A program made the translations under genes and the position numbers. From CAZTDD01 sp964612675 (GTDB lineage: Bacteria > Hinthialibacterota > Hinthialibacteria > Hinthialibacterales > JAKPRU01), in NCBI GenBank assembly GCA_964612675.1, contig CAZTDD010000002.1, positions 124,001 through 188,000 on the forward strand: a stretch of 64,000 bases of DNA, in the 5' to 3' direction. Position 1 is the first letter of the stretch. Each line of letters starts with the position of its first letter. Below the pieces are notes generated by a model. The model had not been told where the DNA came from, did not search any database, and worked only from the letters and a program-made list of their open reading frames with translations. Shown piece after piece: positions 17,497 to 25,910 of this stretch.

Positions 17497-18189
17497 TCAA
17501 TCCTCTCTCGAAAACCGCACCCGCAACAGCATCCAAACAGCAACAAAAAAATCCCGCCACCCGATTTTCTTTCCTTCTTCAAACGTGCGCGCCGAAAACG
17601 TTACCGGACTCTCGATGATCCGATGGCCCCTCTTCAGCACTTTTGCCGTCACTTCCGGGCAGAATTCGAATCCTTCGCAGGAGAGAGGAATCGATTTGAT
17701 TACTTCTTTCCGAAACGCTTTGTAGGCCGTCGCCTCGTCGGTGATACGGTGTCCGAACAACAGACTGACCAGCCGAGCCAAAAGCCAGTTCGCGACTCGA
17801 TTCGGGAACCGCATGTGTCGGACCTCTCCAAGAAAACGCGATCCATAGGCGACGTCCGTTTCGCCTCGCACGATGGGTTCGATGACCGACGGAATCTCGT
17901 CGGGATTGTATTCCATGTCTGCATCCTGAATGATCGCGATGTCGCCCGTGAATCGCTCGAGTCCGGTTCGAATGGCCGCGCCTTTCCCTCGGTTTCTTTC
18001 GTGCCGAAGCACGATGGTGTCCGGCTTGTTCTCTTCCGCTTCGAGTATCTGGACCGTTCCGTCGCTGGAACAATCGTCGACCAGCACCAACTCCTTCTCG
18101 GGCCACGAAATCGCCCGGACCCGGCGCAGGACCTCCGGAAGAAGCCGTTCCTCATTGTAGATTGGGATAATGATAGAAAGTTTAGGCAC
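17497..18189 (-). CDS. Family 2 glycosyltransferase (DPM1/polyprenyl-phosphate type)
   Basis: I use the GTG at 18189 (PKLSIIIPIYNEERLLPEVL), with TAGGA upstream. A TTG 24 bases further out is also in frame. The 230-residue product has the GT-A fold motifs ELVLVDDCSSDGT, RHERNRGKGAAIRTG, DIAIIQDADMEYNPDEIP, VAYGSRFLG and TDEATAYKAFRKEV. These match dolichyl- or polyprenyl-phosphate mannose/glucose synthases without a C-terminal membrane anchor. It probably loads a sugar on a lipid carrier at the inner membrane, which the GT39 protein at 21555-23030 could use (inference). It is convergent with neuC. Confidence 0.9.
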   Translation of the reverse strand: MPKLSIIIPIYNEERLLPEVLRRVRAISWPEKELVLVDDCSSDGTVQILEAEENKPDTIVLRHERNRGKGAAIRTGLERFTGDIAIIQDADMEYNPDEIPSVIEPIVRGETDVAYGSRFLGEVRHMRFPNRVANWLLARLVSLLFGHRITDEATAYKAFRKEVIKSIPLSCEGFEFCPEVTAKVLKRGHRIIESPVTFSARTFEEGKKIGWRDFFVAVWMLLRVRFSRED

Positions 18190-18259
18190 GGGCAGGATTC
18201 CTAACGAGACCAAACGAGCCGTCGTGACGAGTACCGCGTGGCTCCGTTATCCGAGGCGA

Positions 18260-18793
18260 TCATCGGGAGGTCGTCCATTGGCGCTCGAGAAGCTGTGCTT
18301 CTCGGTTCTCCGGGGCGATCTTTCGGGCTTCGCCTAATTGACCGCGGGCCTCCTGGCGTTGATCCAGCATCCACAAGACTCGCGCCAGATCCAGGCGGTA
18401 TTGTACATCTCCCGGATCGCTTTCAACCAGCTGCTCCATGATCTCCCGCGCTGCAACAAGCTGGTTCTGTTCCGCAAGGGCAAGCGCGAGGTTGCGCCGG
18501 TACACAAGACGAGTCGGAACCAGCTCCATCGCCTTGCGGAAACATCGCTCCGCTTCATTCCAACGCTTGCTTTGAAACGCAATCAGGCCAAGCTGATTCC
18601 AGGCTTCGTGATCATCCGGGTGGTCCTGAAGCAACTGGGTCAGGATGAGCTCAGCCGTGTCGTACTTCTTCTCCGCGATCAGACGAACGGCGGTGTTGTA
18701 ATCTCTCACGGTATCGGGCGGACTCGCACACCCGGAGAGAAAAAGACCCACCAAAAACGCTACAAAGAAAACGTGAACAGACGTACGTGTCAT
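18260..18793 (-). CDS. Small TPR lipoprotein
   Basis: The 177-residue product has a lipoprotein signal (VFFVAFLVGLFLSGCASPP) with lipobox LSGC and Cys at residue 22. About three or four tetratricopeptide repeats follow (DHEAWNQLGLIAFQSKRWNEAERCFRKAMELVP and neighbours). It resembles PilF/PilW-type pilotin-like TPR lipoproteins in size, but TPRs are too generic to claim that. It lies 71 bp upstream of the GT2 gene on the same strand and downstream of prmC. Confidence 0.85.
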   Translation of the reverse strand: MTRTSVHVFFVAFLVGLFLSGCASPPDTVRDYNTAVRLIAEKKYDTAELILTQLLQDHPDDHEAWNQLGLIAFQSKRWNEAERCFRKAMELVPTRLVYRRNLALALAEQNQLVAAREIMEQLVESDPGDVQYRLDLARVLWMLDQRQEARGQLGEARKIAPENREAQLLERQWTTSR

Positions 18794-18832
18794 CGGCAGT
18801 GCTCAATGATCGCCGCAGCGAAACTCGCCGAG

Positions 18833-19690
18833 CTATTTTAATCCAAAAGTCAACACACGTTCTTTACCCGCAAGATCCGTAGTGACTTCCGGCGTCGTAA
18901 AGACTTTTTTTCTTTCGACCAACGTACTCACCGGTTCGACAAGAGTCGGGTCGATCTCCATGCATACTCTTCCTTCCGGCGCGAGAAGAGGGGCGATGTT
19001 GTCGATAAACGGACGGTAGAAATTCAGGCCTTCCCGGCCGCCGTCGAGACAGACTATCGGTTCGAAATTCCTGATCTGCGCCGAGAGGCTCGATATGTCG
19101 CCGGTCTTTATGTACGGCGGATTCGTTACGATCACATCAAAGTTCTTGATCAGCGATCCACGAAGAGCTTGGAACATATTGCCTTCGTATAGCGTCACGA
19201 AATTGACCAACTCGTGATCGCGAACGTTCTGCTGAGCGCATTTGATCGCCGTATTGGATATATCCGTGCCGTGAAACTCGCCGTCTTCAAGATTATGGGC
19301 CATCGCGATCAGGATGTTGCCGCAGCCCGTCCCTACGTCCAAAATCTTGGGAACTTCGATTCCCTCCGTTGCTTTCAGTGCTTCCTCGACCAGCGTCTCC
19401 GTCTCCGGCCGTGGAATGAACACACCTTTGACGATTTTGAAATCATACGAGAAGAATTCCGTTTTCCCGGTGATGTAGGGGACCGGTTCGTGTTTCACGC
19501 GACGCTGTTTCACGTTTTCCAGCTCGCGTTCCTCTATCGGCGACAAATGATGGTCCAGATCGGCTAAAACCTTGGTTCTTTCACAACGGGTGACATGAGC
19601 CACCAGTAGCTCCGCGGATAATTCCGGCGATTCCACTTCTTTTTGCTTGAAGAGCTCAGTGGTGGACGTCAATGCCTGCTGGATGTCCAT
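18833..19690 (-). CDS. prmC: Release factor glutamine methyltransferase
   Basis: The 285-residue product has the N-terminal helical domain and a class I methyltransferase with KILDVGTGCGNILIAMAH. It also has the family-defining VIVTNPPYI (NPPY binds the substrate glutamine) and FIPRPETETLVEEAL. PrmC methylates the GGQ glutamine of release factors RF1 and RF2 in the cytoplasm. It is placed 120 bp downstream of prfA on the same strand, the classical arrangement. GGAGG lies 12 bases upstream of the start. Confidence 0.95.
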   Translation of the reverse strand: MDIQQALTSTTELFKQKEVESPELSAELLVAHVTRCERTKVLADLDHHLSPIEERELENVKQRRVKHEPVPYITGKTEFFSYDFKIVKGVFIPRPETETLVEEALKATEGIEVPKILDVGTGCGNILIAMAHNLEDGEFHGTDISNTAIKCAQQNVRDHELVNFVTLYEGNMFQALRGSLIKNFDVIVTNPPYIKTGDISSLSAQIRNFEPIVCLDGGREGLNFYRPFIDNIAPLLAPEGRVCMEIDPTLVEPVSTLVERKKVFTTPEVTTDLAGKERVLTFGLK

Positions 19691-19810
19691 TATCTTCGGG
19701 TTCCTCCTTCAGTCTCCGGATCTTCCGTCAAAGAGGCTCACTTTACCGTATGTGAACAAGTTATCCCACAAAACCCCCGGCCGTTCAACTGCCGTTTGCA
19801 TCTTTTGTCC

Positions 19811-20899
19811 TCATCCTTCCTTGTCCACTTCAGCCAGACGATCCAGGCGATCCTGGGTCGCCAGTGCATCAAACAGCGGATCCAGATTGCCGTTCAGAAT
19901 ACTCTCCAGCTGATGGAGGGAGAGCCCGATCCGATGATCCGTCAGACGGTTCTGAGGGAAATTGTAGGTTCGTATCTTCTCGCTGCGGTCGCCGGACCGA
20001 ACCATCAGTCTTCTCTTATCTCGTTGTTCCGTTGCCCGCCGTTGTGCCTCCCGATCCAGAATCCGGCTACGAAGGACTTTCATCGCCTTCGCACGGTTTT
20101 TGTGCTGGGACTTTTCGTCTTGACACGTCACGACGATTCCCGTTGGGATATGGGTCAGCCGGACAGCCGAATCCGTGGTGTTGACACTCTGTCCGCCCGG
20201 GCCGGAGGAACGAAATACATCCAGCCGAATGTCCTCGGGGGCGATATCGACATCGACATCCTCTGCCTCCGGGAGCACGGCGACCGTGGCCGCCGACGTG
20301 TGGATCCGTCCGCTGGCCTCCGTTTCGGGAATACGCTGAACACGATGAATGCCCGCCTCGAATTTCAGACGACCGTAGGCACCTTGCCCCTCGATCAGGA
20401 AGACAATCTCCTTATACCCCCGCAGCTCGGTGGGACTCGAAGAGAGGATGTCCACACTCCAGTCTTTTAATTCGGCGTACCGGTGGTACATACGAAACAG
20501 ATCCGAACAGAAAAGGGCGGCCTCTTCGCCCCCTGTTCCCGCTCGGATCTCGACGATCGCATTTCGGATATCTTCCGGATCCTTCGGCACGAGATGATGC
20601 CGCAGACGTTCCAGCAGTTCTTCTCGCTTCTCTTGAGCAGTCGGCAGCTCGTCTCTGGCCAGTTCGCTTAGCTCCTCATCCCCGCTTTCAAGGGCTTCCT
20701 GCAAGTCGGAGAGCTCACGGTCGAGCTTCTTCAGATCGCGGTAATCATGGACAATCTCCGACAACTCGGCATGTCGGCGGCTCAAGTCTTTGATTCGTCT
20801 CGGATTCTGCAACGTCTCGGAGCGTCCCATGTCTTCTTCAACCGCCGAGAGGTCCTCTTCGAGTCGTTGCAGCCGGGCAACAAGTGAAGTATCAATCAT
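19811..20899 (-). CDS. prfA: Peptide chain release factor 1
   Basis: The 362-residue length is typical for RF1. The stop-codon recognition segment reads RIPETEASGRIHTSAATVAV, with the PxT tripeptide as PET, which is RF1-type rather than the RF2 SPF. The catalytic GGQ lies in RSSGPGGQSVNTTDSAVRLTHIPTG, and HKNRAKAMKVLRSRI follows as expected. It terminates translation at UAA and UAG on the ribosome. It is followed by prmC, which modifies its GGQ. Confidence 0.97.
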   Translation of the reverse strand: MIDTSLVARLQRLEEDLSAVEEDMGRSETLQNPRRIKDLSRRHAELSEIVHDYRDLKKLDRELSDLQEALESGDEELSELARDELPTAQEKREELLERLRHHLVPKDPEDIRNAIVEIRAGTGGEEAALFCSDLFRMYHRYAELKDWSVDILSSSPTELRGYKEIVFLIEGQGAYGRLKFEAGIHRVQRIPETEASGRIHTSAATVAVLPEAEDVDVDIAPEDIRLDVFRSSGPGGQSVNTTDSAVRLTHIPTGIVVTCQDEKSQHKNRAKAMKVLRSRILDREAQRRATEQRDKRRLMVRSGDRSEKIRTYNFPQNRLTDHRIGLSLHQLESILNGNLDPLFDALATQDRLDRLAEVDKEG

Positions 20900-20918
20900 G
20901 ATCGTATTTGCCTAAAAC

Positions 20919-20947
20919 TTGACAGCTTAAACCCGCTTCGGTATGGT
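20919..20947 (+). promoter_or_regulatory. Candidate sigma70 promoter for the DksA-like gene
   Basis: A perfect -35 box TTGACA (20919-20924), a 17-base spacer and TATGGT (20942-20947) lie about 90 bases upstream of the GTG start at 21037. The site lies in the divergent space with prfA. Confidence 0.5.
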
Positions 20948-21036
20948 ACGACACTCTTGTTGCCGGGCAAGGCCGGTCGCACTGAATGGGGCGCTTGATT
21001 CAGGCCCGATTTCTCTGAGGGAACGAGGAACTCCTA

Positions 21037-21384
21037 GTGGAAAATCGATTGGAAGATCTCAAATCAAAGTTGCTGCATGAGCGGGAAGTGCTCTTGCAGG
21101 ATATCGACAAAGAACACAGTGTACCCGAAATCAGCGCTCACGGCGATCTTGTGGATCAGAGTGCCGATTATAGCCAGCGAGAGTTGCTGCTGGGTCTCGC
21201 CGAACATGACCGCGAGCGGCTGATCGCTATTGACGAGGCGCTCAAGCAGATTGAGTCTGGAACGTACGGAATCTGCAGCGAATGTAGCGCTCAGATTCCT
21301 GATGCGCGCTTAATGGCGATGCCGACTGCTCGATACTGTGTCAAATGTCAGGCGAATCAGGAGCGGTCTCAAGCGGAGTGGTGA
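21037..21384 (+). CDS. TraR/DksA-type zinc-finger protein
   Basis: The GTG at 21037 has GAGGA nine bases upstream. The 115-residue product has a long coiled-coil-like helical N-terminus (residues 1-78). A C4 zinc finger follows: YGICSECSAQIPDARLMAMPTARYCVKCQ, with the two CxxC pairs. DksA-family proteins enter the RNA polymerase secondary channel and modulate transcription with ppGpp. At 115 residues, and with HGDLVDQSADYSQRE in place of the DksA coiled-coil-tip DxxDxA, it is closer to the short YteA/TraR-type members. Function is inferred from family only. Confidence 0.88.
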   Translation: MENRLEDLKSKLLHEREVLLQDIDKEHSVPEISAHGDLVDQSADYSQRELLLGLAEHDRERLIAIDEALKQIESGTYGICSECSAQIPDARLMAMPTARYCVKCQANQERSQAEW

Positions 21385-21554
21385 ACCTTCTCGGTCCCCT
21401 GCGCCATTTCCTGTCTTTTTTCGGCCGTAACTCTGAATCCGTTCGTAGCGCCCGGGTTCATCCCGGGCGATCTGGTTCTCGGAGCCAGTATATCTACGTG
21501 ACTTACCCCACATTCCCTATTCGACTGCGGTGGTGCATACCCATAAAGAAGAAC

Positions 21555-23030
21555 TCAGTTCGGCTCCGTTTGTTTTGGAACGAGTGTATAGAAATGTAAG
21601 GGATTGCCCTCATAGTAGTTGTTCAGGACAGGATACGTCTCGACGAGATCCATCTCGTAATACCCCCGCAGAACCGGTAGGCACGCCACCGATGTCTCCC
21701 AGCGCACGTAGTAGGAGGGCCTATAGCGCTCGACCTTCCATTCCAGCGTTTGCGTCCCCATTTCGTCCGTAATGGGAAACAACCGAGTGGCCAAGGCGAT
21801 TTGGTCGGCCTGCCGGCCCAGAATCACCTCATTGCTGTTTTCCTGTTTGTCGACGAAAGCGCGGATGTCCTTCGCCATCTCCATGAATGAGTAGGACGGG
21901 CCGGAAAGGTAGCGTACAATCCAAAATGAATTGACTGCGATACAGGCCGCCATGAAAGCAAGAAACAGGACCGCCGGCGCCCTCCTCGGTGCTTTTTCCA
22001 GGAAGTAATCCGCGATCCACGAAAGCAGGATCGTGACGGGAATCATCATGGGCAGATAGTAGCGGGGAGGAAAATATTGGTTCATCGCGATCATCGCGAC
22101 CATCACGGCGATCCAGCCGATCATGAGGAGGATTAAGGGATTCCGCCGGAATTGAGGGCTAAAAAGGAAGAACAAACCCCCGAATGCCATCGCCAACGGA
22201 TAAAAGATCCACCCCAAGTATTTCCCGAAATAGAGACTCTTTATGAGGCTATCGATGGCCCTCGAAAAGGAGAATTGAAGACGGGAAACGACGTTCAATT
22301 TCATGAAATAATGGAAATCTTCATAGTAAGGTCGTGCAAAAAGAAACCAATATATGAGCCCGATCGCCCCCAGGACGAACAGGAAAAGCCCCGTGTCCAT
22401 CAGCCGTTGTTTCCCCCATTCGCCCCTCCCAACGAGTAAGGCCCCAAGCAGCAGAGGGAACGCGAAAAGAGCACTGGCCTTCACGAGCAAGGCGGCTGCG
22501 AAGGCGATTGCGGAAAGAACGGGCCACAGGGCCGCATGTTTTTGACCGGGGCGTAGGGCGAAATACACGCCGAGCACGATAAAGAAAATCATCGGGATTT
22601 CCAGGATCGCCAGTCTGCTGAACGCGAACCATGTATAGTTCGTTGCCAACAGAAGCAGCGAAATCAGGGCCGCTCGACGACTGATATGCCGCCGAACAAG
22701 GCTATACATGAGCGGGAACATCAAAATGGAAAAGAACACTACCGTTAGTCGCGCAGAGGAAAGATGAAGGCCGAACAGGGTGAAAGAAACCAGCTGGAAA
22801 AGAAAGAACAAAGGCGTATTTATCGCCGGATTGAAGTCGCCGGGCACATACCATTCGCCTGTCAGCTCGTAGGCGATGGCATTTCGGGCGTACCACCCCT
22901 CATCGGTGTACAGAAGTCCCGACCAGGTCAGTTCTGTAGGGAAATCCGCCTCGAGGTGCACAAACCGCAAGCCTGCAATCAGGCACAAGAAACATACCCA
23001 TCCAACATACTGATAACGCTGATATCTCAT
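21555..23030 (-). CDS. GT39/ArnT-like membrane glycosyltransferase
   Basis: I start this 491-residue protein at the ATG at 23030 (MRYQRYQYVGWVCFLCLIAGLRF). The open frame extends further but would overlap ricT. About ten to twelve hydrophobic membrane segments are visible. The first periplasmic loop has LLYTDEGWYARNAIAYE, where the Asp-Glu pair matches the catalytic acid region of PMT/ArnT-type enzymes that use polyprenyl-phosphate sugars. Other landmarks are LLLLATNYTWFAFSRLAILEIPMIFF and PPRYYLPMMIPVTILLSWIADY. The acceptor is unknown. It follows the STAS and ricT genes in a likely operon (20 bp after ricT). Confidence 0.82.
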   Translation of the reverse strand: MRYQRYQYVGWVCFLCLIAGLRFVHLEADFPTELTWSGLLYTDEGWYARNAIAYELTGEWYVPGDFNPAINTPLFFLFQLVSFTLFGLHLSSARLTVVFFSILMFPLMYSLVRRHISRRAALISLLLLATNYTWFAFSRLAILEIPMIFFIVLGVYFALRPGQKHAALWPVLSAIAFAAALLVKASALFAFPLLLGALLVGRGEWGKQRLMDTGLFLFVLGAIGLIYWFLFARPYYEDFHYFMKLNVVSRLQFSFSRAIDSLIKSLYFGKYLGWIFYPLAMAFGGLFFLFSPQFRRNPLILLMIGWIAVMVAMIAMNQYFPPRYYLPMMIPVTILLSWIADYFLEKAPRRAPAVLFLAFMAACIAVNSFWIVRYLSGPSYSFMEMAKDIRAFVDKQENSNEVILGRQADQIALATRLFPITDEMGTQTLEWKVERYRPSYYVRWETSVACLPVLRGYYEMDLVETYPVLNNYYEGNPLHFYTLVPKQTEPN

Positions 23031-23050
23031 TGTGGCGCTGTCGACGCTTT

Positions 23051-23863
23051 TCAGCCCGAGTCTTCCTGCGCGAATTGCACTTCTTGAAGCGACCACTCGC
23101 GCGGTGATTGACCGTCATCATATCGGGTGACGACTGTGCCCTTTATGAAGTTCTGATCGCAGACAGCGGCCGGTCCGGTTGGAGTTTGAACCCTCTCACC
23201 GTTTGCCGGGAAATTCCGCCGATATTTGCGGTAGGTTGAGACTTCGTACGCCAGACAGCACTTCAGGCGACCGCACATTCCGGAGAGTTTTGTCGGATTG
23301 AGGGCCAGGTTCTGCTCCTTGGCCATCTTGATGGTTATTGGGTCGAACTTCGTGATGAAGCGATTACAGCAGAGCTGCTCGCCGCACGGGCCGAACCCTC
23401 CCGCTTTTCGGGAGCGGTCTCTGACGCCGATTTGTCGCATCTCGATGCGGGTCCGGAACACGTGGGCAAGGTCCCGAACCAACTCACGAAAATCAATCCG
23501 TCCCTCCGCCGTGAAATAGAACCGAATCTTGCGACCGTCCAGCGTCTGCTCCACAAACGCCAGAATCATCGGCAGTTCCCGGTCCTTGATCTTCTGGAGG
23601 GCAACCGAAAAGGCCTCTTTTTCTCGTTCCCTGTTCTGATAAAACTCTGCTACATCGCCATCCTCGGCCGGACGTATGAAAAACGCCTCCGGCTCCGGGG
23701 GCAACTCATCCAACCATTCATACTGATTTTGCAGCACGATCCCGAGTTCGCGATCCCCCTCAACTTCAACGACGCAGTACGACCCAGGTACAACGTCCAT
23801 GGGATCGTCCTTAAAACGGGCTACCGCCCGGTATTCTCGGATACGCACATCCACTACGTTCAT
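23051..23863 (-). CDS. ricT: PSP1/RicT-family regulatory protein
   Basis: The ATG at 23863 (MNVVDVRIREYRAVARF) has GAGAGG eight bases upstream. The 270-residue product is a PSP1-domain protein. It shows the conserved cysteine clusters GFGPCGEQLCC and LSGMCGRLKCCLAYE, plus KIRFYFTAEGRIDFRELVRDLA. In Bacillus, RicT (YaaT) forms an FeS-containing complex with RicA and RicF that supports RNase Y action and development. Elsewhere the family is widespread but less understood. It sits between an upstream STAS gene (gap 35 bp) and the GT39 gene. Confidence 0.9.
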   Translation of the reverse strand: MNVVDVRIREYRAVARFKDDPMDVVPGSYCVVEVEGDRELGIVLQNQYEWLDELPPEPEAFFIRPAEDGDVAEFYQNREREKEAFSVALQKIKDRELPMILAFVEQTLDGRKIRFYFTAEGRIDFRELVRDLAHVFRTRIEMRQIGVRDRSRKAGGFGPCGEQLCCNRFITKFDPITIKMAKEQNLALNPTKLSGMCGRLKCCLAYEVSTYRKYRRNFPANGERVQTPTGPAAVCDQNFIKGTVVTRYDDGQSPREWSLQEVQFAQEDSG

Positions 23864-23898
23864 TCGAACAGCCTCTCTGGAAACGGACCTTCCTACTA

Positions 23899-24240
23899 TC
23901 ATTCAAAGGAAGACACGGCTTCATCCACGCTCGGATACCATTTGAATACCGTGTCCAACTTCGTCAATCGCAGAACATCCTCTACAGGAATCGATACATT
24001 GGCGAATCTCAAATCTCCGCTGTTTTTCGCCGCCCTCTGATAGTAACTTACCAGAATCGCGATCACAGTACTATTGAGAAACTGCAGGTGCTCGCAATCC
24101 AGGACCACCTTGTAGCGTTCTTCCTCAAGCAAGGCGCTGCAGTTCTGGTCCAGTGCGTCGCTGAGCAGAGTGTCCAGCCTCTCCGGCACGGACAAAACAG
24201 TAACCTCTCCACGGTCGTCTCGACGGATGTCGTCTTTCAT
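23899..24240 (-). CDS. STAS-domain anti-sigma-factor antagonist-like protein
   Basis: The 113-residue single-domain protein has the STAS pattern: EVTVLSVPERLDTLLSDAL, KVVLDCEHLQFLNSTVIAILVSYYQRAAKNSG and FANVSIPVEDVLRLTKLDTVFKWY. The Ser of LNST is at the position phosphorylated by the anti-sigma kinase in SpoIIAA/RsbV. No kinase or phosphatase gene is in the window. It is first in an operon with ricT and GT39 and divergent from the EutN-like gene. A second STAS protein is encoded at 36420. Confidence 0.88.
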   Translation of the reverse strand: MKDDIRRDDRGEVTVLSVPERLDTLLSDALDQNCSALLEEERYKVVLDCEHLQFLNSTVIAILVSYYQRAAKNSGDLRFANVSIPVEDVLRLTKLDTVFKWYPSVDEAVSSFE

Positions 24241-24371
24241 GTTTTCGCCCCGTTCGTTACTCTATGATTCTGTTCGCCCCTAAGGTACTGATATCCACGG
24301 GTGGACACAAGAGCGAGAATTCTACTCGTCGTTCAAAGCCGCTGCAGGAGCTTTCCACTCGCACGGCTTCA

Positions 24372-24383
24372 CGAGGATCCTCG
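24372..24383. promoter_or_regulatory. Perfect 12-bp palindrome overlapping the eutN-like ribosome site
   Basis: CGAGGATCCTCG sits directly before the ATG at 24384 and contains the GAGGA that would pair with 16S rRNA. It could be a binding site for a dimeric regulator or could affect translation, or it may be chance. Confidence 0.3.
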
Positions 24384-24731
24384 ATGAAAATAGCAAAAGT
24401 TGTCGGTAGTGCGGTATCCACCATTAAGCACGAGTCCTATCTCGGAAAGAAACTATTGATCGTTCAGCCTTTGGATCTGAACGGTAACCCCCTGGGAAAC
24501 TCTACCATCGCCGTTGATTATTCCGGCGCCGGAGAAGGCGACTACGTTCTTGTCGGTTCCGCTCCGGGAGTCGCCCAGCAGGTCTTCGACATCGAAATCG
24601 CACCGATTCGCGAACTGATTATGGGGATCATCGATTATGTCGAGGTAGATGGACGCATCGTCATAAGTGCTGAACCCGGCCACCTGACCGAGACGTCAGG
24701 GCGGACACTTGCCGCAAGTGGAGCGGAATAG
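24384..24731 (+). CDS. EutN/CcmL-family microcompartment vertex protein (orphan)
   Basis: The ATG at 24384 starts a 115-residue protein. Its first 95 residues follow the EutN/CcmL pattern throughout: MKIAKVVGSAVSTIKHESYLGKKLLIVQPLDL, GNPLGNSTIAVDYSGAGEGDYVLVGSAPGVAQ and APIRELIMGIIDYVEVDGRIVI. In bacterial microcompartments this domain forms the pentamers that close shell vertices. No BMC-domain hexamer, aldehyde dehydrogenase or other shell gene is in the window, so this is an orphan. The roughly 20-residue tail is rich in Thr, Ser, Gly and Ala. Its 3' end overlaps the end of the convergent cysteine synthase gene by 36 bp. Confidence 0.93.
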   Translation: MKIAKVVGSAVSTIKHESYLGKKLLIVQPLDLNGNPLGNSTIAVDYSGAGEGDYVLVGSAPGVAQQVFDIEIAPIRELIMGIIDYVEVDGRIVISAEPGHLTETSGRTLAASGAE

Positions 24732-25604
24732 CGAAGTGCTCAGGTATCTGTCTCCACGGTCTGGAAATAAGGCCACAACGACCCCGTTCTTCATCTCTCG
24801 CGCGATCCGGCGTGCTCCGACATAGGCGGCACCGCTGGACATCCCCACAAAGATCCCTTCTCGCGTTGCCAGCCAGCGTGCCCCTTCGTACGCCTCCTCG
24901 TCGGTTACAATGACTTTGCCATCCAACAGGTCTTCCTCATACACTCGGGGAACAATCGCTTCAGTCATGTTCTTAAGACCTTGGATCTTGTGATTGACGG
25001 TCGGTTCTACAGCGATTGTCTTGGCGGACGGTTTCTTTTCGCGTAAATACCTACTGATGCCCATCAGCGTTCCTGTGGTCCCCATACCGGCGACAAACAC
25101 CGTGAGTCCTCCCCCTGTTTGTCGAAGAATCTCCGGTCCGGTTGTTTCATAATGGGCCAGTGGATTCGCCGGATTGGCGAACTGGTTGGGCATATAATAC
25201 ATGTCCGGCTCTGCGTCGACGATCTCATGCGCTCGCCGTATTGCACCGTCCGTCCCCGCCAATGGATCGGTGATCTCCAGTTCCGCACCCAGCGCTTCCA
25301 AGGTGGCTCGACGCTCCATGCTGACACAACCCGGTAGAACCAGCTTCACTCGGTACCCGCGTGCGGCACCCACCATGGCCAATCCGATCCCGGTGTTTCC
25401 CGACGTCGGCTCGAGGATCGTTTTCTCCGCCGTCAGCAGACCCTCCTTTTCGGCCTGTCGGATCATGTAATACGCCGGACGATCCTTGACGGATCCGCCC
25501 GGATTGTTGCCCTCCAACTTCGCCAACAGATGTACGTCGGAGTCGCCGTCCCAGTTCCTGAGCTCTACCAACGGCGTTTCGCCGATGGAATCCAACACAT
25601 TCAT
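24696..25604 (-). CDS. cysM: Cysteine synthase (O-acetylserine sulfhydrylase, CysK/CysM family)
   Basis: The 302-residue PLP enzyme has the lysine motif NNPGGSVKDRPA (Lys40 binds PLP), the substrate loop TSGNTG, the phosphate-binding glycine loop VAGMGTTGTLMG and the late GMSSGAA. It makes cysteine from O-acetylserine and sulfide, or uses O-phosphoserine or thiosulfate in CysM-like members; I cannot tell which. The tail ends FRSTCGKCPP, with a CxxC not present in standard CysK. AGGA lies five bases before the start. A MITE is inserted 43 bp upstream of the start codon. Confidence 0.95.
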   Translation of the reverse strand: MNVLDSIGETPLVELRNWDGDSDVHLLAKLEGNNPGGSVKDRPAYYMIRQAEKEGLLTAEKTILEPTSGNTGIGLAMVGAARGYRVKLVLPGCVSMERRATLEALGAELEITDPLAGTDGAIRRAHEIVDAEPDMYYMPNQFANPANPLAHYETTGPEILRQTGGGLTVFVAGMGTTGTLMGISRYLREKKPSAKTIAVEPTVNHKIQGLKNMTEAIVPRVYEEDLLDGKVIVTDEEAYEGARWLATREGIFVGMSSGAAYVGARRIAREMKNGVVVALFPDRGDRYLSTSLFRSTCGKCPP

Positions 25605-25647
25605 CGGTCCTGTTCCCTTGAATACTGCCTCAAAATTCTCTCATCAA

Positions 25648-25834
25648 CCTAAATTCGGCAGTTGAATGGGCACCGCGGTTCCTGAGCCCGTCGAAGGGTC
25701 GCGCGGGCGTTGGTGATCGGCCTTTCGACAAGCTCGAGAACCGATCACCATTTGGGTGAAAACGGACAATGTACGATACTACCAAAAATCAGCGGTTTAT
25801 CGTCGCAGCCACACCTTCAACTGCCGAATTTAGG
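25648..25834. mobile_element. 187-bp MITE, copy 1, with 19-bp inverted ends and 5-bp target duplication
   Basis: The left end CCTAAATTCGGCAGTTGAA (25648-25666) is exactly mirrored by TTCAACTGCCGAATTTAGG (25816-25834). The flanks ATCAA (25643-25647) and ATCAA (25835-25839) are an exact 5-bp duplication. No reading frame is inside. The interior contains GGTTCCTGAGCCCGTCGAAGG and a stem built from TGGTGATCGG and CCGATCACCA. A related copy in the opposite orientation is at 29379-29566. The transposase that moves it must be elsewhere. The copy sits between the cysM start and the 3' end of the C45 gene. Confidence 0.9.
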
Positions 25835-25910
25835 ATCAAAAACAATACAAGTGTCTGCAGCGTACAACACTCAAATCCGGGATTCCAGAGAATACCAACG
25901 GATTTGCGGG

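Noticed and set aside
19643..20470. 275-residue open frame on the plus strand opposite prfA
   Set aside because: It is a shadow of the clear prfA/prmC genes, with a composition unlike a protein.
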